The notes below the pieces were generated by a model, which searched no databases, was not told where the DNA came from, and saw only the letters and a list, made by a program, of their open reading frames with translations. From the NCBI RefSeq assembly GCF_000952685.1, contig NZ_JYHV01000013.1, positions 78,672 to 142,671 on the forward strand: 64,000 nucleotides of DNA, given 5' to 3'. This document shows positions 1 to 8,468 of the stretch, piece after piece. How positions within the stretch are numbered: the first letter of the stretch is position 1; each line of letters begins with the position of its first letter. This DNA is from Stutzerimonas stutzeri (GTDB lineage Bacteria; Pseudomonadota; Gammaproteobacteria; Pseudomonadales; Pseudomonadaceae). Position numbers and translations under genes: made by a program.

Positions 1-2243
1 CGGATCTCGCCAGTGTCTATCGCTTGTTGCAGGCAGTCGATCGGCTCGGCTCGGCAGGGTTATGGCTGGTCGTGCACATGACATATGCGCGTCGTGCCCG
101 GCTCGATGGCTCGGCGCTGGATGCCGAGGATTTCAAATCATCCCCGGAGGGGCATACCGGCGGCTCGCTGAATATGGTTCCGGCCTACGCTGGCTACCTC
201 GGGTTGAATGCTCTGACCGGTAGCACCCGTTCCTGGCTGATGGGGCAAGGCCATTGTGTCGCAGCGATCGAAGCGTTGAACCTGCTCACCGATAATATGC
301 AGCCTGAGCAAGCTCGGGCCTACGGTGAGGGCGAGGCTGGCATCAATCGCTTGCTCGAAGATTTCTATGGTTATCACCTGGCGGCGGATGGCAGCCCGTC
401 CGCGCCGCTGGGTAGTCACGTTAACGCGCATACCGGCGGCGGCATTGCCGAAGGGGGGTACCTTGGCTTCGCGGAGCTGCAGTACGCCCATATGCCGCTT
501 CCGGGCGAGACGCTGGTGGCCTTTCTGTCCGATGGCGCGGCCGAGGAGCAGCGCGGCAGTGACTGGATTCCGCGCTGGTGGCGCGCCGAGGATTGCGGTA
601 TGGCGTTGCCAATCATGATTGCAAATGGCCGGCGCATCGAACAGCGAACCCAGCTCGGCACACATGAAGGACTGGAAGGGTTTCGTCAGCACCTGAGCCG
701 TTGCGGTTTCGATCCGATTCCCTTCGACGGGCGTGATCCAGCGGCCTTCGTTTGTATGCTTTGGGAGATGGAGCAGCGCCTGGCCCGGCGCGTAGAGGAA
801 AAGGCGCGTGGGTTGCTCAGCTACCCGTTGCCGATTCCTTATGGCATCGCTGAGACGGTCAAGGGGTTCGGCTTCTATGGGGCTGCGAGCAATGCCGCGC
901 ACAACCTGCCGCTGCCGGGCAATCCGCGTTTCGACGACTCCTCGCGCGAGCTGTTCAATACCCACGTTGCGCCGCTTTTCGTGCCGCAGGACGAACTCGA
1001 GTCCGCTCGTGACCTGCTGCGGCAATCCCGGCAGGGGCGTCCGGCGGAGCGGGATAGTGCTCTGGCCCTGCGACGCCCCGCCGAGCCGGTGATACCACCG
1101 CTCAATTACCAGGGGAACGCCTGCTCGCCAATGGCAGCGGTGGATGATTTCTTCGTCGCGCTCACCTGCGCCAACCCGTCGTTGCGTCCCCGTGTAGGTA
1201 ATCCGGATGAACTTGCGAGCAACCGCCTCGGTGGCGTGCTTCAAGCGCTCAAGCATCGTGTGATCGATCCGGAGAGTGAGCTTGAGGCCGTGGACGGGAA
1301 GATCATTACCGCTCTGAATGAGGAGGCGGTGGTTTCCGCATGCCTGGCCAACCAGGGCGGGTTGAACCTAGTTGCAAGTTACGAAGCCTTTTGCGTGAAG
1401 ATGCTCGGCGCGGTGCGCCAGACGCTGATCTTCGCGCGTCAGCAGAAGGAAGTGGGACGTCCGGCAGGCTGGCTCGGCTGGCCGTTGATTGCCACTTCCC
1501 ATACCTGGGAGAACGGCAAGAATCAGCAATCGCACCAGGACACCAGTTTCTGCGAGGCGCTGTTGGGGGAAATGAGCGATATGGTCAGGGTGCTGTTCCC
1601 CGCGGACCATAACAGTGCTTTGGCGTTGCTGCCGTCGATCTATCGTGCGCGCGGCAACTTGGCCTGTCTGGTCATGCCCAAGCGTGAGCGCCCGGCGGTA
1701 TTCAATCAGGCGCAGGCCGAGCAGCTGGCAAAGGACGGAGCGATCATCGTCGACGAGCAGGCCGGCGGCGATGCCATTCTGCTAATAGCCAACGGCAGCT
1801 ATCAGCTGACCGAAATGCAGCGTGCAGCGGCGCGCCTGAAAGAAGCGGACGTTGCTTATCGGCTGATCTATCTGCAGGAGCCCGGACGTTTCAGGGCCCC
1901 GCGCGATCGTTGGGAAATTGATGGGCTTGCAGCAGATGGCGTGACCGAGCGACTCTTTCCTGAACGAATGGAGTTGCGGGTGATGCTCACCCACATGCGG
2001 CCAGAGGTCGCGCGCGGCCATCTCTGGCCCATACTGCCGGACGCGCGGCGAAACTCCGTGCTGGGCTATCGCAATCGCGGCGGTACGCTGGACACGGAGG
2101 GCATGCAGTTCGCCAACCGGGCGTCCTGGGCCAACGTATTGGCCGCTTGTGCGCGATTGCTCGACGTACCGCGAACCGCCCTGCTCAAACCGGACGAGGC
2201 TGCCGCGGTGGCCGGTAAGGGCGACCCGCGAGTTTTACGCTAG
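1..2243 (+). CDS. Phosphoketolase-like thiamine diphosphate enzyme (5' end outside window)
   Basis: The frame is open to the left edge, so the true start lies outside and only a short N-terminal piece should be missing. The protein aligns by eye along its length with phosphoketolases, which cleave xylulose-5-P or fructose-6-P with phosphate to acetyl-P. GSHVNAHTGGGIAEGG (nt 411-458) occupies the place of the SHVAPETPGSIHEGGELG block, and SHQDTSFCEAL with VRVLFPADHNSALAL (about nt 1533-1630) matches the second half of the family. The cofactor signature GDGEAETG is changed to SDGAAEEQ (nt 528-551). Pseudomonad relatives are often labelled xylulose 5-phosphate 3-epimerase. Family membership is fairly sure; the reaction is not. 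It stands alone, followed by a convergent gene. Confidence 0.75.
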   Translation, partial: DLASVYRLLQAVDRLGSAGLWLVVHMTYARRARLDGSALDAEDFKSSPEGHTGGSLNMVPAYAGYLGLNALTGSTRSWLMGQGHCVAAIEALNLLTDNMQPEQARAYGEGEAGINRLLEDFYGYHLAADGSPSAPLGSHVNAHTGGGIAEGGYLGFAELQYAHMPLPGETLVAFLSDGAAEEQRGSDWIPRWWRAEDCGMALPIMIANGRRIEQRTQLGTHEGLEGFRQHLSRCGFDPIPFDGRDPAAFVCMLWEMEQRLARRVEEKARGLLSYPLPIPYGIAETVKGFGFYGAASNAAHNLPLPGNPRFDDSSRELFNTHVAPLFVPQDELESARDLLRQSRQGRPAERDSALALRRPAEPVIPPLNYQGNACSPMAAVDDFFVALTCANPSLRPRVGNPDELASNRLGGVLQALKHRVIDPESELEAVDGKIITALNEEAVVSACLANQGGLNLVASYEAFCVKMLGAVRQTLIFARQQKEVGRPAGWLGWPLIATSHTWENGKNQQSHQDTSFCEALLGEMSDMVRVLFPADHNSALALLPSIYRARGNLACLVMPKRERPAVFNQAQAEQLAKDGAIIVDEQAGGDAILLIANGSYQLTEMQRAAARLKEADVAYRLIYLQEPGRFRAPRDRWEIDGLAADGVTERLFPERMELRVMLTHMRPEVARGHLWPILPDARRNSVLGYRNRGGTLDTEGMQFANRASWANVLAACARLLDVPRTALLKPDEAAAVAGKGDPRVLR

Positions 2244-2293
2244 ACGGGGTTGCCGAGGGCGGCGATTGCTGTTGCCCTCGGCAGGTGAGGGCA

Positions 2294-2686
2294 TCAGCAA
2301 TCGCTGGAGCGGTACCGTTCGGTAGTGATCGGCTTCTTGCTCTGGTATTCGCTGAACTCGAAGCGCAGCACCGCACCCTGGCTCATCAGTTGACGCAGGC
2401 CGTCATTGTTGCAGACGCTCGCCGCTAGCTGGGTGCGAACCTGCTTTGGATTGTCGCGCATCTGCGCGGCGTGGCGCGGTTGGACGCTCAGGTGGTTGAC
2501 CAGTTCGTTGCCGTCGACACTGTAGCCCTCGTCGAGAAGGTCGGAATTGATCGCGCGCGGCGTGCCTACGCTACTTTCGCGGGCAACCTTATCGAGCAGT
2601 TGGCCCAGTGCCTGGTCCTGTGCCGAGGCGGCATGGGCGAAGGGCAGGGCGAGGCAAAGCGTGAATAGGGTGGTCAGACGGTGCAT
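2294..2686 (-). CDS. Small secreted protein, PA3611-like quorum-regulated virulence factor family
   Basis: 130 residues. The start at 2686 is chosen over an ATG 48 bases further upstream because an AGGAGA ribosome site lies 8 bases before it and a signal peptide begins right there (MHRLTTLFTLCLALPFAHA). The mature part is small, with conserved-looking GYSVDGNELVNHLSVQP and a C-terminal SSDC; it has two cysteines that could pair in the periplasm. It resembles the secreted family typified by P. aeruginosa PA3611, named for quorum-sensing regulation. No enzymatic motif is visible and the molecular function is unknown. It converges on the phosphoketolase-like gene and diverges from the tRNA-modification gene. 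Confidence 0.7.
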   Translation of the reverse strand: MHRLTTLFTLCLALPFAHAASAQDQALGQLLDKVARESSVGTPRAINSDLLDEGYSVDGNELVNHLSVQPRHAAQMRDNPKQVRTQLAASVCNNDGLRQLMSQGAVLRFEFSEYQSKKPITTERYRSSDC

Positions 2687-2805
2687 GAGAAATCTCCTGG
2701 TAACTGCCGTCGTTCGACCGGTGTCTGTCGACACGGTTCAGCGGCGCATGGATTCCGGTCGGGCTGATAAACTGCCGCTCCACTTGAATCGATCGAAAGA
2801 CTCCC

Positions 2806-3522
2806 ATGCCACATGCAGTAGCCCGTTTACGCGATGCGCGCCTGGCCCGTAGCGCCAAGCCCTTTATCGCGCGGGGGTCGCGTACACCTCGCTGCGCCCG
2901 TTGCCGCGTTGCCAGCAGTCATTGTCTCTGCGAATGGCTTCCGCACGTAGCGGCGGACAGCTCAATGTGCCTGATCATGCACGACATCGAGCCGTTGAAG
3001 CCGAGCAACACCGGCTGGCTGATCGCCGACATCGTGGCCGATACCCACGCTTTCACCTGGCAGCGGACGGGTGTGGAACCGGCCTTGCTGAAATTGCTGG
3101 CTGATCCTCGATATCAGCCGTTGGTGGTGTTTCCTGGCGAATATGCCGAACCCGAGCGGGTGGTTTCCGGCGTCGAGCTGTCGACGGACAAGCGTCCGCT
3201 GTTCATCCTGCTCGATGCGACCTGGACCGAAGCGCGCAAGATGTTTCGCAAGAGTCCCTATCTGAATCGTTTACCAGTGCTGAGTCTGCAGGTCGACGTA
3301 TTGTCGCGCTATCGCCTGCGCCGCTCGACACGCAACGAGCACCTGTGCACCGCTGAGGTTGCTGCGTTGTGCCTGGGGCTAGCAGGTGATGACCAGGCCG
3401 CAGGCGCGCTGGACGCTTGGCTCGACGCCTTCACCGATCACTATCTGGCTGCCAAACATCACCGTACACCCGACCTAGGTGATGTTACTCACCGAGCGCT
3501 GGCTGCGTTCAGACAGCGCTGA
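2806..3522 (+). CDS. tapT: tRNA-uridine aminocarboxypropyltransferase (DTW domain)
   Basis: DTW-domain protein of the TapT/YfiP family, which transfers the 3-amino-3-carboxypropyl group of S-adenosylmethionine to uridine 47 in the tRNA variable loop (acp3U). An N-terminal cysteine cluster CARCRVASSHCLC (C-x2-C-x6-C-x-C, about residues 27-39) fits the zinc-binding start of the family. The family's signature is seen as DATWTEARKM, and a helix with CTAEVAALCLGLAG follows near residue 180. The 238-residue length is typical. The ribosome site before ATG 2806 is weak (GAAAGA). It is probably monocistronic; the next gene is convergent. Confidence 0.8.
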   Translation: MPHAVARLRDARLARSAKPFIARGSRTPRCARCRVASSHCLCEWLPHVAADSSMCLIMHDIEPLKPSNTGWLIADIVADTHAFTWQRTGVEPALLKLLADPRYQPLVVFPGEYAEPERVVSGVELSTDKRPLFILLDATWTEARKMFRKSPYLNRLPVLSLQVDVLSRYRLRRSTRNEHLCTAEVAALCLGLAGDDQAAGALDAWLDAFTDHYLAAKHHRTPDLGDVTHRALAAFRQR

Positions 3523-3535
3523 TCGGCCAGTGTAG

Positions 3536-4459
3536 TCAGTGCCTGGCCGTTTGCGGAATTCCGTTATCGGTCGTCGCCGGCATTGCCTTGCGCGGCCAGA
3601 GCTGCGCGGCGAGCATGCCAACGAACATCAGTGCGCAGCCGAAGTAACCACGCAAACTGAGGCTTTCATCGAGGAACAGGGCGCCGGCCATGGCTGCGAA
3701 TACCGCCTCGAGCGAAAGGATGATGGCTGCATGCGAGGCAATCGCGTGCTTCTGTGCCACGACCTGCAGCGTATAACCCACGCCGACCGCGAACAGCCCG
3801 CCGTAAATCAGTGCCGGTGCCGCCAGCCAGACACTCTCCAGACTGGAACGCTCGAAGACGGCCGCTAGCGCAAGACTGACGACGGCGCAGGTGACGAACT
3901 GCAAAAAAGCCAGGCGGATAGCGTCGTGACGGCTGACGAAGAAACTCACCAGCAACACGTGGACGCCCCAAACGAATGCACCGGCCAGCTGTATCCAATC
4001 ACCGGAAGCGACTTGAAAGTTTTCGTCGACGCTGAGCAGGGCCATACCCGCCACTGCCAGAGTCGCACCCAACCAGGTACCCAACCCGGTTTTCTGGCCT
4101 ATGATCAGCCCCAGCAACGGCACGACGATGACATATAGGCCGGTGATGAAACCGGAGTTGGTGACACTGGTGAAGAGCAGGCCGACCTGTTGCAGGTTGA
4201 TGCCCAACGTGAGTGCTAGCCCCATGCTGAGACCGCCCAGCAGCAAGCTTCGCTGAAAGAACGGCTCATGCCGAGCGGCGCCGCGGCCCTGGTGCAGCAG
4301 CAAAGGCAGCAGCACGATCGCACCCAGTGCGAAGCGAAGGCCGGTGAATAGAAACGGGCCGATGTTATCCATCCCGACCCGCTGTGCGACAAAGGCACTT
4401 CCCCAGATCATGGCCGTTATGAGCATCAGGAAATCGGCGCGAAGGGCTTGGTTACGCAT
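3536..4459 (-). CDS. EamA/DMT-family inner-membrane transporter
   Basis: 307 residues from the ATG at 4459, chosen because the first membrane helix (DFLMLITAMIWGSAFVAQR) follows directly; an in-frame ATG at 4516 would add a basic leader with no family support. About ten hydrophobic segments in two repeats are visible, each with the EamA pattern (WGSAFVAQRVG in the first half, EAVFAAMAGALFLDESLS in the second). Members export amino acids, drugs or metabolites by drug/metabolite transport; the substrate cannot be read from sequence. The downstream end is convergent with tapT. Upstream lies a 228-base gap shared with the divergent erdR. Confidence 0.8.
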   Translation of the reverse strand: MRNQALRADFLMLITAMIWGSAFVAQRVGMDNIGPFLFTGLRFALGAIVLLPLLLHQGRGAARHEPFFQRSLLLGGLSMGLALTLGINLQQVGLLFTSVTNSGFITGLYVIVVPLLGLIIGQKTGLGTWLGATLAVAGMALLSVDENFQVASGDWIQLAGAFVWGVHVLLVSFFVSRHDAIRLAFLQFVTCAVVSLALAAVFERSSLESVWLAAPALIYGGLFAVGVGYTLQVVAQKHAIASHAAIILSLEAVFAAMAGALFLDESLSLRGYFGCALMFVGMLAAQLWPRKAMPATTDNGIPQTARH

Positions 4460-4687
4460 GTTCGGGCTCTTGTGGGAAAGCCGCGAACTTTGCCTCAATC
4501 CGATGCGCTTGGCCACAACTGCACCGCTCTGGGCTCCTGAACGCTTGATTAAATGCGGAACGATGATCGAATTTCGAGTGGTGGCGCGATATCATCACGC
4601 GGTCAATCCCGAGCAATATTCCGGGTTCTTGTCGACCTGATACCGATCCGGTCGGCGAAAGCGCCAAATAAAAACTATAGGTCCGCC

Positions 4688-5338
4688 ATGGCTGCTTACG
4701 AAATCCTTATCGCCGACGATCACCCTCTGTTTCGCAGTGCCCTTCAGCAAGCGTTAACGCTTGGCTTAGGTGACGGTGTGCGATTGTCAGAAGCGGCGAG
4801 CATTGCCGAACTGGAAGCTCAATTGACCCGAACCTCGGATTGGGACCTGGTCTTGCTGGATCTGAACATGCCGGGCGCTTATGGCTTTTCCGGGCTGGTG
4901 CTGCTCCGGGGGCAGTATCCGCAATTGCCGGTGGTGATGATTTCTGCCCAGGAAGATGCTGCGGTAGTGGCCCGCTCCCGCGAGTTCGGTGCCAGTGGCT
5001 TCATTCCCAAATCCAGCTCGCTGGAAACCATCCAGGAAGCGGTGCAGGTCGTACTCGACGGCGACGTCTGGTGGCCCGCCAACATCCAGGATGTCGCGTA
5101 TGTCAGTCCCGAAGCCAAGGCGGCCAGCGAGGGGCTCGCCAGTCTCACGCCGCAGCAGTTCCGGGTTCTGACCATGGTCTGCGACGGCTTGCTGAACAAG
5201 CAGATCGCCTACGAGCTCGGCGTTTCCGAAGCGACCATCAAAGCCCATGTCACTGCGATCTTTCGCAAGTTGGGCGTCCGCACCCGGACCCAGGCAGCCC
5301 TGCTTCTGCAACAGATGGGCTCGATTCCAGGCAGCTGA
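4688..5338 (+). CDS. erdR: LuxR-type response regulator, ErdR-like
   Basis: 216 residues from ATG 4688; upstream in-frame ATG 4553 is rejected because the receiver domain begins at MAAYEILIADDHPLF. The receiver domain (1-125) has the acidic pair D10-D11 and phosphoacceptor D58 in LVLLDLNMPG. A LuxR-type DNA-binding domain (about 148-212) has LTPQQFRVLTMVCDGL and the recognition segment SEATIKAHV. It closely resembles ErdR (PA3604) of P. aeruginosa, which activates acsA and ethanol/acetate use and works with a histidine kinase encoded elsewhere. No kinase gene is next to it here. A poor ribosome site precedes the start. The ErdR assignment rests on resemblance; the domain class is certain. Confidence 0.75.
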   Translation: MAAYEILIADDHPLFRSALQQALTLGLGDGVRLSEAASIAELEAQLTRTSDWDLVLLDLNMPGAYGFSGLVLLRGQYPQLPVVMISAQEDAAVVARSREFGASGFIPKSSSLETIQEAVQVVLDGDVWWPANIQDVAYVSPEAKAASEGLASLTPQQFRVLTMVCDGLLNKQIAYELGVSEATIKAHVTAIFRKLGVRTRTQAALLLQQMGSIPGS

Positions 5339-5415
5339 CACAGACGTGCCGATACGGGTTCGGAGACTGTATCGACCAGCCATTTCAGCGGAGCGAAGCC
5401 GCCGCTTCGCGATCA

Positions 5416-6342
5416 TCAGGCTATGGTTGGCAGCACGATTTCGTCACTGCGTCGAATCCCTGCGGTCAGCGCCCGGCATTGTTCGACGAATTCGCGCATC
5501 GCTGCGGTCTGGTACTTCGATGAATGCCAGATGAAATAGAACTGCCGGGCCAGATCCAACTCGGGTGTCTCCACGGCAACCAGGCTGCCCCGGCGAAACG
5601 CGTCACGTAATGCCAAACGGGAAATACAGCCGATACCCAATCCGGACTCAACGGCGCGCTTGATCGCCTCGGTATGCTCCAGTTCGAGCCGGATGTTCAA
5701 TTTGGCTGGATGATGGCGCATAGCATGGTCGAATGTCAGGCGCGTCCCCGAGCCTTGTTCGCGAAGGATCCAGGCTTCTCGAGAAAGCTCGTCCAGGCTC
5801 ACTTCGGCGCGTTCGGCCAATGCATGTTGCGGCGCGCAGAACACCACCAGTTCATCCTCGACCCAAGGTAGCACCTCAATATCCGGGTGCTGGCAATCGC
5901 CTTCGATCAGACCCAGATCAAGTTCATGCTGCGCGACCTGCTGGACAATATGTGCAGTGTTCTGCACGTGCAGCTTCACTCGGCACTCAGGATGGCGCTG
6001 CATGAAACTGCCGATCAGTAGCGTGGCGAGATAATTGCCGATCGTCAGCGTTGCGCCGACATTGAGCGAACCGAAGCCGGTCTTGCCGGCCAGCAAATCT
6101 TCGATGGCCTTGGCCTGATCGAGCAGGCTCACGGCTTGCGGGAGCAGTTGTCGGCCCAGGGCATTCAGCCACAGGCGCTTGCCGGCACGATCGAATAACT
6201 GGCAGCCGGACTGACGCTCCAGTTCAGCCAGTGAAGTGCTGGTAGCCGACTGGGATAAAGCCAGGCTCTGCGCAGCGCGGGACACGCTCTCCTGGCGGGC
6301 GATGGAGACGAACACTTGCAACTGGCGCAGCGTAAAATGCAT
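5416..6342 (-). CDS. finR: LysR-family regulator FinR
   Basis: 308 residues from ATG 6342. An N-terminal winged helix (MHFTLRQLQVFVSIAR, then ESVSRAAQSLALSQSATS) is followed by a LysR substrate-binding domain. It is divergent from fpr, the arrangement known in P. putida and P. aeruginosa, where FinR is needed to induce fpr under superoxide or iron stress. The 114-base gap contains a near-perfect palindrome at 6371-6391 that suits a LysR dimer and lies closer to finR, as expected for autoregulation with activation of the neighbour. No clear Shine-Dalgarno precedes the start, and a longer upstream reading frame would cross into fpr. Confidence 0.85.
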   Translation of the reverse strand: MHFTLRQLQVFVSIARQESVSRAAQSLALSQSATSTSLAELERQSGCQLFDRAGKRLWLNALGRQLLPQAVSLLDQAKAIEDLLAGKTGFGSLNVGATLTIGNYLATLLIGSFMQRHPECRVKLHVQNTAHIVQQVAQHELDLGLIEGDCQHPDIEVLPWVEDELVVFCAPQHALAERAEVSLDELSREAWILREQGSGTRLTFDHAMRHHPAKLNIRLELEHTEAIKRAVESGLGIGCISRLALRDAFRRGSLVAVETPELDLARQFYFIWHSSKYQTAAMREFVEQCRALTAGIRRSDEIVLPTIA

Positions 6343-6370
6343 ATCTATATAACCGATAAGCCATATCATT

Positions 6371-6391
6371 AATATTCGTTTAACGGATATT
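6371..6391. promoter_or_regulatory. Candidate FinR operator (inverted repeat)
   Basis: AATATTCGTT and AACGGATATT are arms of a 21-base palindrome with one central base, matching at 9 of 10 arm positions. It lies 28 bases upstream of finR and 65 bases upstream of fpr. Length and symmetry suit a LysR-type recognition site; the assignment to FinR is inferred from position. Confidence 0.6.
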
Positions 6392-6456
6392 AACGATGCC
6401 GGTAGACTCTCGTAAATATCGAAGCGCCCATCGCGCGCGAGAAGGGGAATCCGTAC

Positions 6457-7233
6457 ATGAGCAACCTGAACGTCGAGCGAGTCCTCAGTGTGCATCACTG
6501 GAACGACACGTTGTTCAGTTTCAAAACTACCCGTAATCCGGGGCTTCGCTTTGAAAATGGCCAATTCGTGATGATCGGCCTGGAAGTGGAAGGCCGGCCT
6601 CTGATGCGTGCCTACAGCATCGCCAGCCCCAATTACGAAGAGCATCTTGAGTTTTTCAGCATCAAGGTCCCGGATGGCCCGCTGACATCACGCCTGCAGC
6701 ATCTCAAGGAAGGTGACTCGCTGATGATCAGCCGCAAGCCTACCGGTACGCTGGTGCTGGACGATTTGCTGCCCGCCAAGCACCTCTATTTGTTGAGCAC
6801 CGGGACCGGTCTGGCACCGTTCATGAGCGTAATTCAGGATCCGGAAACCTACGAGCGTTTCGAAAAGGTCGTGCTGATTCATGGTGTGCGCTATGTGAAC
6901 GAGGTTGCTTACCGGGAATTCATCACCGAGCACCTGCCGCAGAATGAATTCTTCGGCGAGGCTTTGAAAGAAAAGCTGATTTACTACCCGACCGTGACGC
7001 GTGAACCCTTCGAAAACCAAGGCCGCCTGACTGACCTGATGCGCAGTGGCAAGCTGTTCAGCGACATTGGCCTGCCTCCGATCAACCCCGAGGATGACCG
7101 GGCAATGATCTGCGGAAGCCCGAGCATGCTGGCCGAGACCAGCGAGGTTCTGGACAGCTTCGGTCTCAAGGCTTCACCGCGTATGGGTGACCCGGGCCAT
7201 TACTTGATCGAGCGTGCATTCGTCGAGAAATAG
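6457..7233 (+). CDS. fpr: Ferredoxin/flavodoxin-NADP+ reductase
   Basis: 258 residues, the length of Pseudomonas FPR. FAD-dependent reductase that passes electrons between NADPH and ferredoxin or flavodoxin in the cytoplasm, supporting iron-sulfur repair, heme turnover and oxidative stress defence. The FAD-binding motif RAYSIASPNY (about 49-58) and the NADP-binding LLSTGTGLAPFMS (about 111-123) are present. The C-terminus AFVEK is the short extension of the bacterial subclass. Ribosome site AAGGGGA lies 9 bases before ATG. Divergent from finR, its likely activator, and followed by a strong terminator. Confidence 0.95.
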   Translation: MSNLNVERVLSVHHWNDTLFSFKTTRNPGLRFENGQFVMIGLEVEGRPLMRAYSIASPNYEEHLEFFSIKVPDGPLTSRLQHLKEGDSLMISRKPTGTLVLDDLLPAKHLYLLSTGTGLAPFMSVIQDPETYERFEKVVLIHGVRYVNEVAYREFITEHLPQNEFFGEALKEKLIYYPTVTREPFENQGRLTDLMRSGKLFSDIGLPPINPEDDRAMICGSPSMLAETSEVLDSFGLKASPRMGDPGHYLIERAFVEK

Positions 7234-7252
7234 CCGCTCGGAGTGGAAAAAG

Positions 7253-7293
7253 AAAGAAGGCCGGCTGGGCGCGATGCGCTGGCCGGCTTTTTT
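7253..7293 (+). terminator. Rho-independent terminator after fpr
   Basis: Arms GGCCGGC and GCCGGCTT with an inner GCGC-GAT-GCGC stem are followed by TTTTTTG. The left flank is A-rich (AAAAAGAAAGAA), so it may also serve the convergent ychJ unit. Confidence 0.85.
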
Positions 7294-7306
7294 GTTTGTT
7301 GCGCGC

Positions 7307-7795
7307 TTACATATAGGCGGCGCAGCACTTCTTGAATTTCTGGTTGCTACCGCAGGGGCAGGGATCGTTACGACCGGCTTTGAGCGGGACGGTCGGGTCG
7401 ATGAAATACCATCGACCGTCATGTTGGACGAAGGCCGAGCGCTCATGTTGCGCATGTTCGCCGCTCGGGTCGTGCCAGCGCGCAGTGAAACTGACCAGCG
7501 CATGTTCCGGCTGCCCGCCGAGCAGCAGGCTTTCTTCGACCTCAAGCCCCAGCCAGACACTGGCCGCGCTCCACTCCGTCATTGATTGAAGATCCAGCGA
7601 TTCTTGCTGAACAGGCAGTGTGGTGGCTTTGAGGTAGTCAATGAGCCCCAGCACATAGGCGCTGTAGCGTGATCGCATGAGTTGTTCCGCGCTCGGTGCC
7701 GGAAGGCCATCGTGATAGCGTCCGCAGCACTCGCCGAGTCGGTCACCACTACCGCATGGGCAGTTCACGCCACTTTGTGAGTGATCGCTAATCAT
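7307..7795 (-). CDS. ychJ: YchJ-family SEC-C motif protein
   Basis: 162 residues of the YchJ/UPF0225 family. It has two SEC-C zinc motifs, one at each end: [17 protein letters not shown] (about 12-28) and [15 protein letters not shown] (about 144-158), enclosing an NTF2-like core ([20 protein letters not shown]). SEC-C modules bind zinc and often contact ribosomes or SecB-type partners; the family's specific role is unknown. Its ATG lies 4 bases after the stop of the DUF6231 gene, so the two are almost surely cotranscribed. The terminator shared with fpr lies just beyond its stop. Confidence 0.85.
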   Translation of the reverse strand: MISDHSQSGVNCPCGSGDRLGECCGRYHDGLPAPSAEQLMRSRYSAYVLGLIDYLKATTLPVQQESLDLQSMTEWSAASVWLGLEVEESLLLGGQPEHALVSFTARWHDPSGEHAQHERSAFVQHDGRWYFIDPTVPLKAGRNDPCPCGSNQKFKKCCAAYM

Positions 7796-7799
7796 TGTT

Positions 7800-8324
7800 T
7801 CACCACCAATATTTGCCGAACATCTGCGGATTGGCCCAGAACTTCGCGTTCAGCCAATCCGGAACCTGTTTGTAATCGAGCAGGTCGTAGGTGAAGAGGG
7901 TTAGGGTTTGCTCGTCTCGTTCGAAGCGGGCGCTGATTTGCAACGCGAGTGCGAAGAAGTCCGTGGCTTGCCAGTTGCATGCGCTAAGGTCCACTAGGAC
8001 TGCCATACGGCTGGTATTGAGGTTGCGGATACCACCCAGCAGCTGTAGACCATCGCGCTTCGGCAGGTGCTCAAGGCAATCAGCGACAAGCACCAAATCA
8101 TATCGGCGACCAGCCAGATGTTCGGATAACGGTGCCGCTGGGGCGCGATCGATTTGGCTGTTTTCATGGCTGCGGCTGAATGCATCGACTGCTGGTATAT
8201 CGCTACTGCCGACATGCAGCAGCCGTGTCGGAACATGGTGTTCGAGCAGGGCGGCCAATGCCTGTTGTGGCGTTTGTGATGTATTGGATGCAACCAAGCC
8301 GGGATCCTCGGTATCAGGTGACAT
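7800..8324 (-). CDS. DUF6231 family protein, methyltransferase-like
   Basis: 174 residues. It resembles the pseudomonad family DUF6231. The middle has a pattern like SAM-methyltransferase motif II-III ([20 protein letters not shown], about 73-92), but the glycine-rich cofactor loop expected at the N-terminus appears only as [12 protein letters not shown], so cofactor binding is doubtful. The C-terminus is aromatic (MFGKYWW). First gene of a two-gene unit with ychJ (4-base gap). Function unknown; a degenerate methyltransferase or ribosome-linked partner of YchJ are possibilities, not conclusions. Confidence 0.65.
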   Translation of the reverse strand: MSPDTEDPGLVASNTSQTPQQALAALLEHHVPTRLLHVGSSDIPAVDAFSRSHENSQIDRAPAAPLSEHLAGRRYDLVLVADCLEHLPKRDGLQLLGGIRNLNTSRMAVLVDLSACNWQATDFFALALQISARFERDEQTLTLFTYDLLDYKQVPDWLNAKFWANPQMFGKYWW

Positions 8325-8366
8325 TGATCGTAGAAATGCGATTCGTACGGTCTGTCAAAGCGTAAA

Positions 8367-8397
8367 GACTAGCGCGGCGGCGCGTGCCGTCCTAGTC
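8367..8397 (+). other. Hairpin upstream of OmpA-family lipoprotein gene
   Basis: GACTAG and CTAGTC form perfect outer arms around an inner GGC/GCC pairing. Only a weak T-containing tail (TCGTTGTT) follows. It lies about 70 bases before the lipoprotein ATG and could be a leader structure or weak terminator. Confidence 0.4.
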
Positions 8398-8468
8398 TCG
8401 TTGTTACTGGAGCCGCTTATGCCGTCCGCATGGCGCTCTGGCCGATCCCAAACTAGGAGGTTTTACCA

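Noticed and set aside
138..1256. 372-codon minus-strand frame inside the phosphoketolase-like gene
   Set aside because: Arg-rich shadow translation, no domain, no ribosome site; the sense gene explains the DNA.
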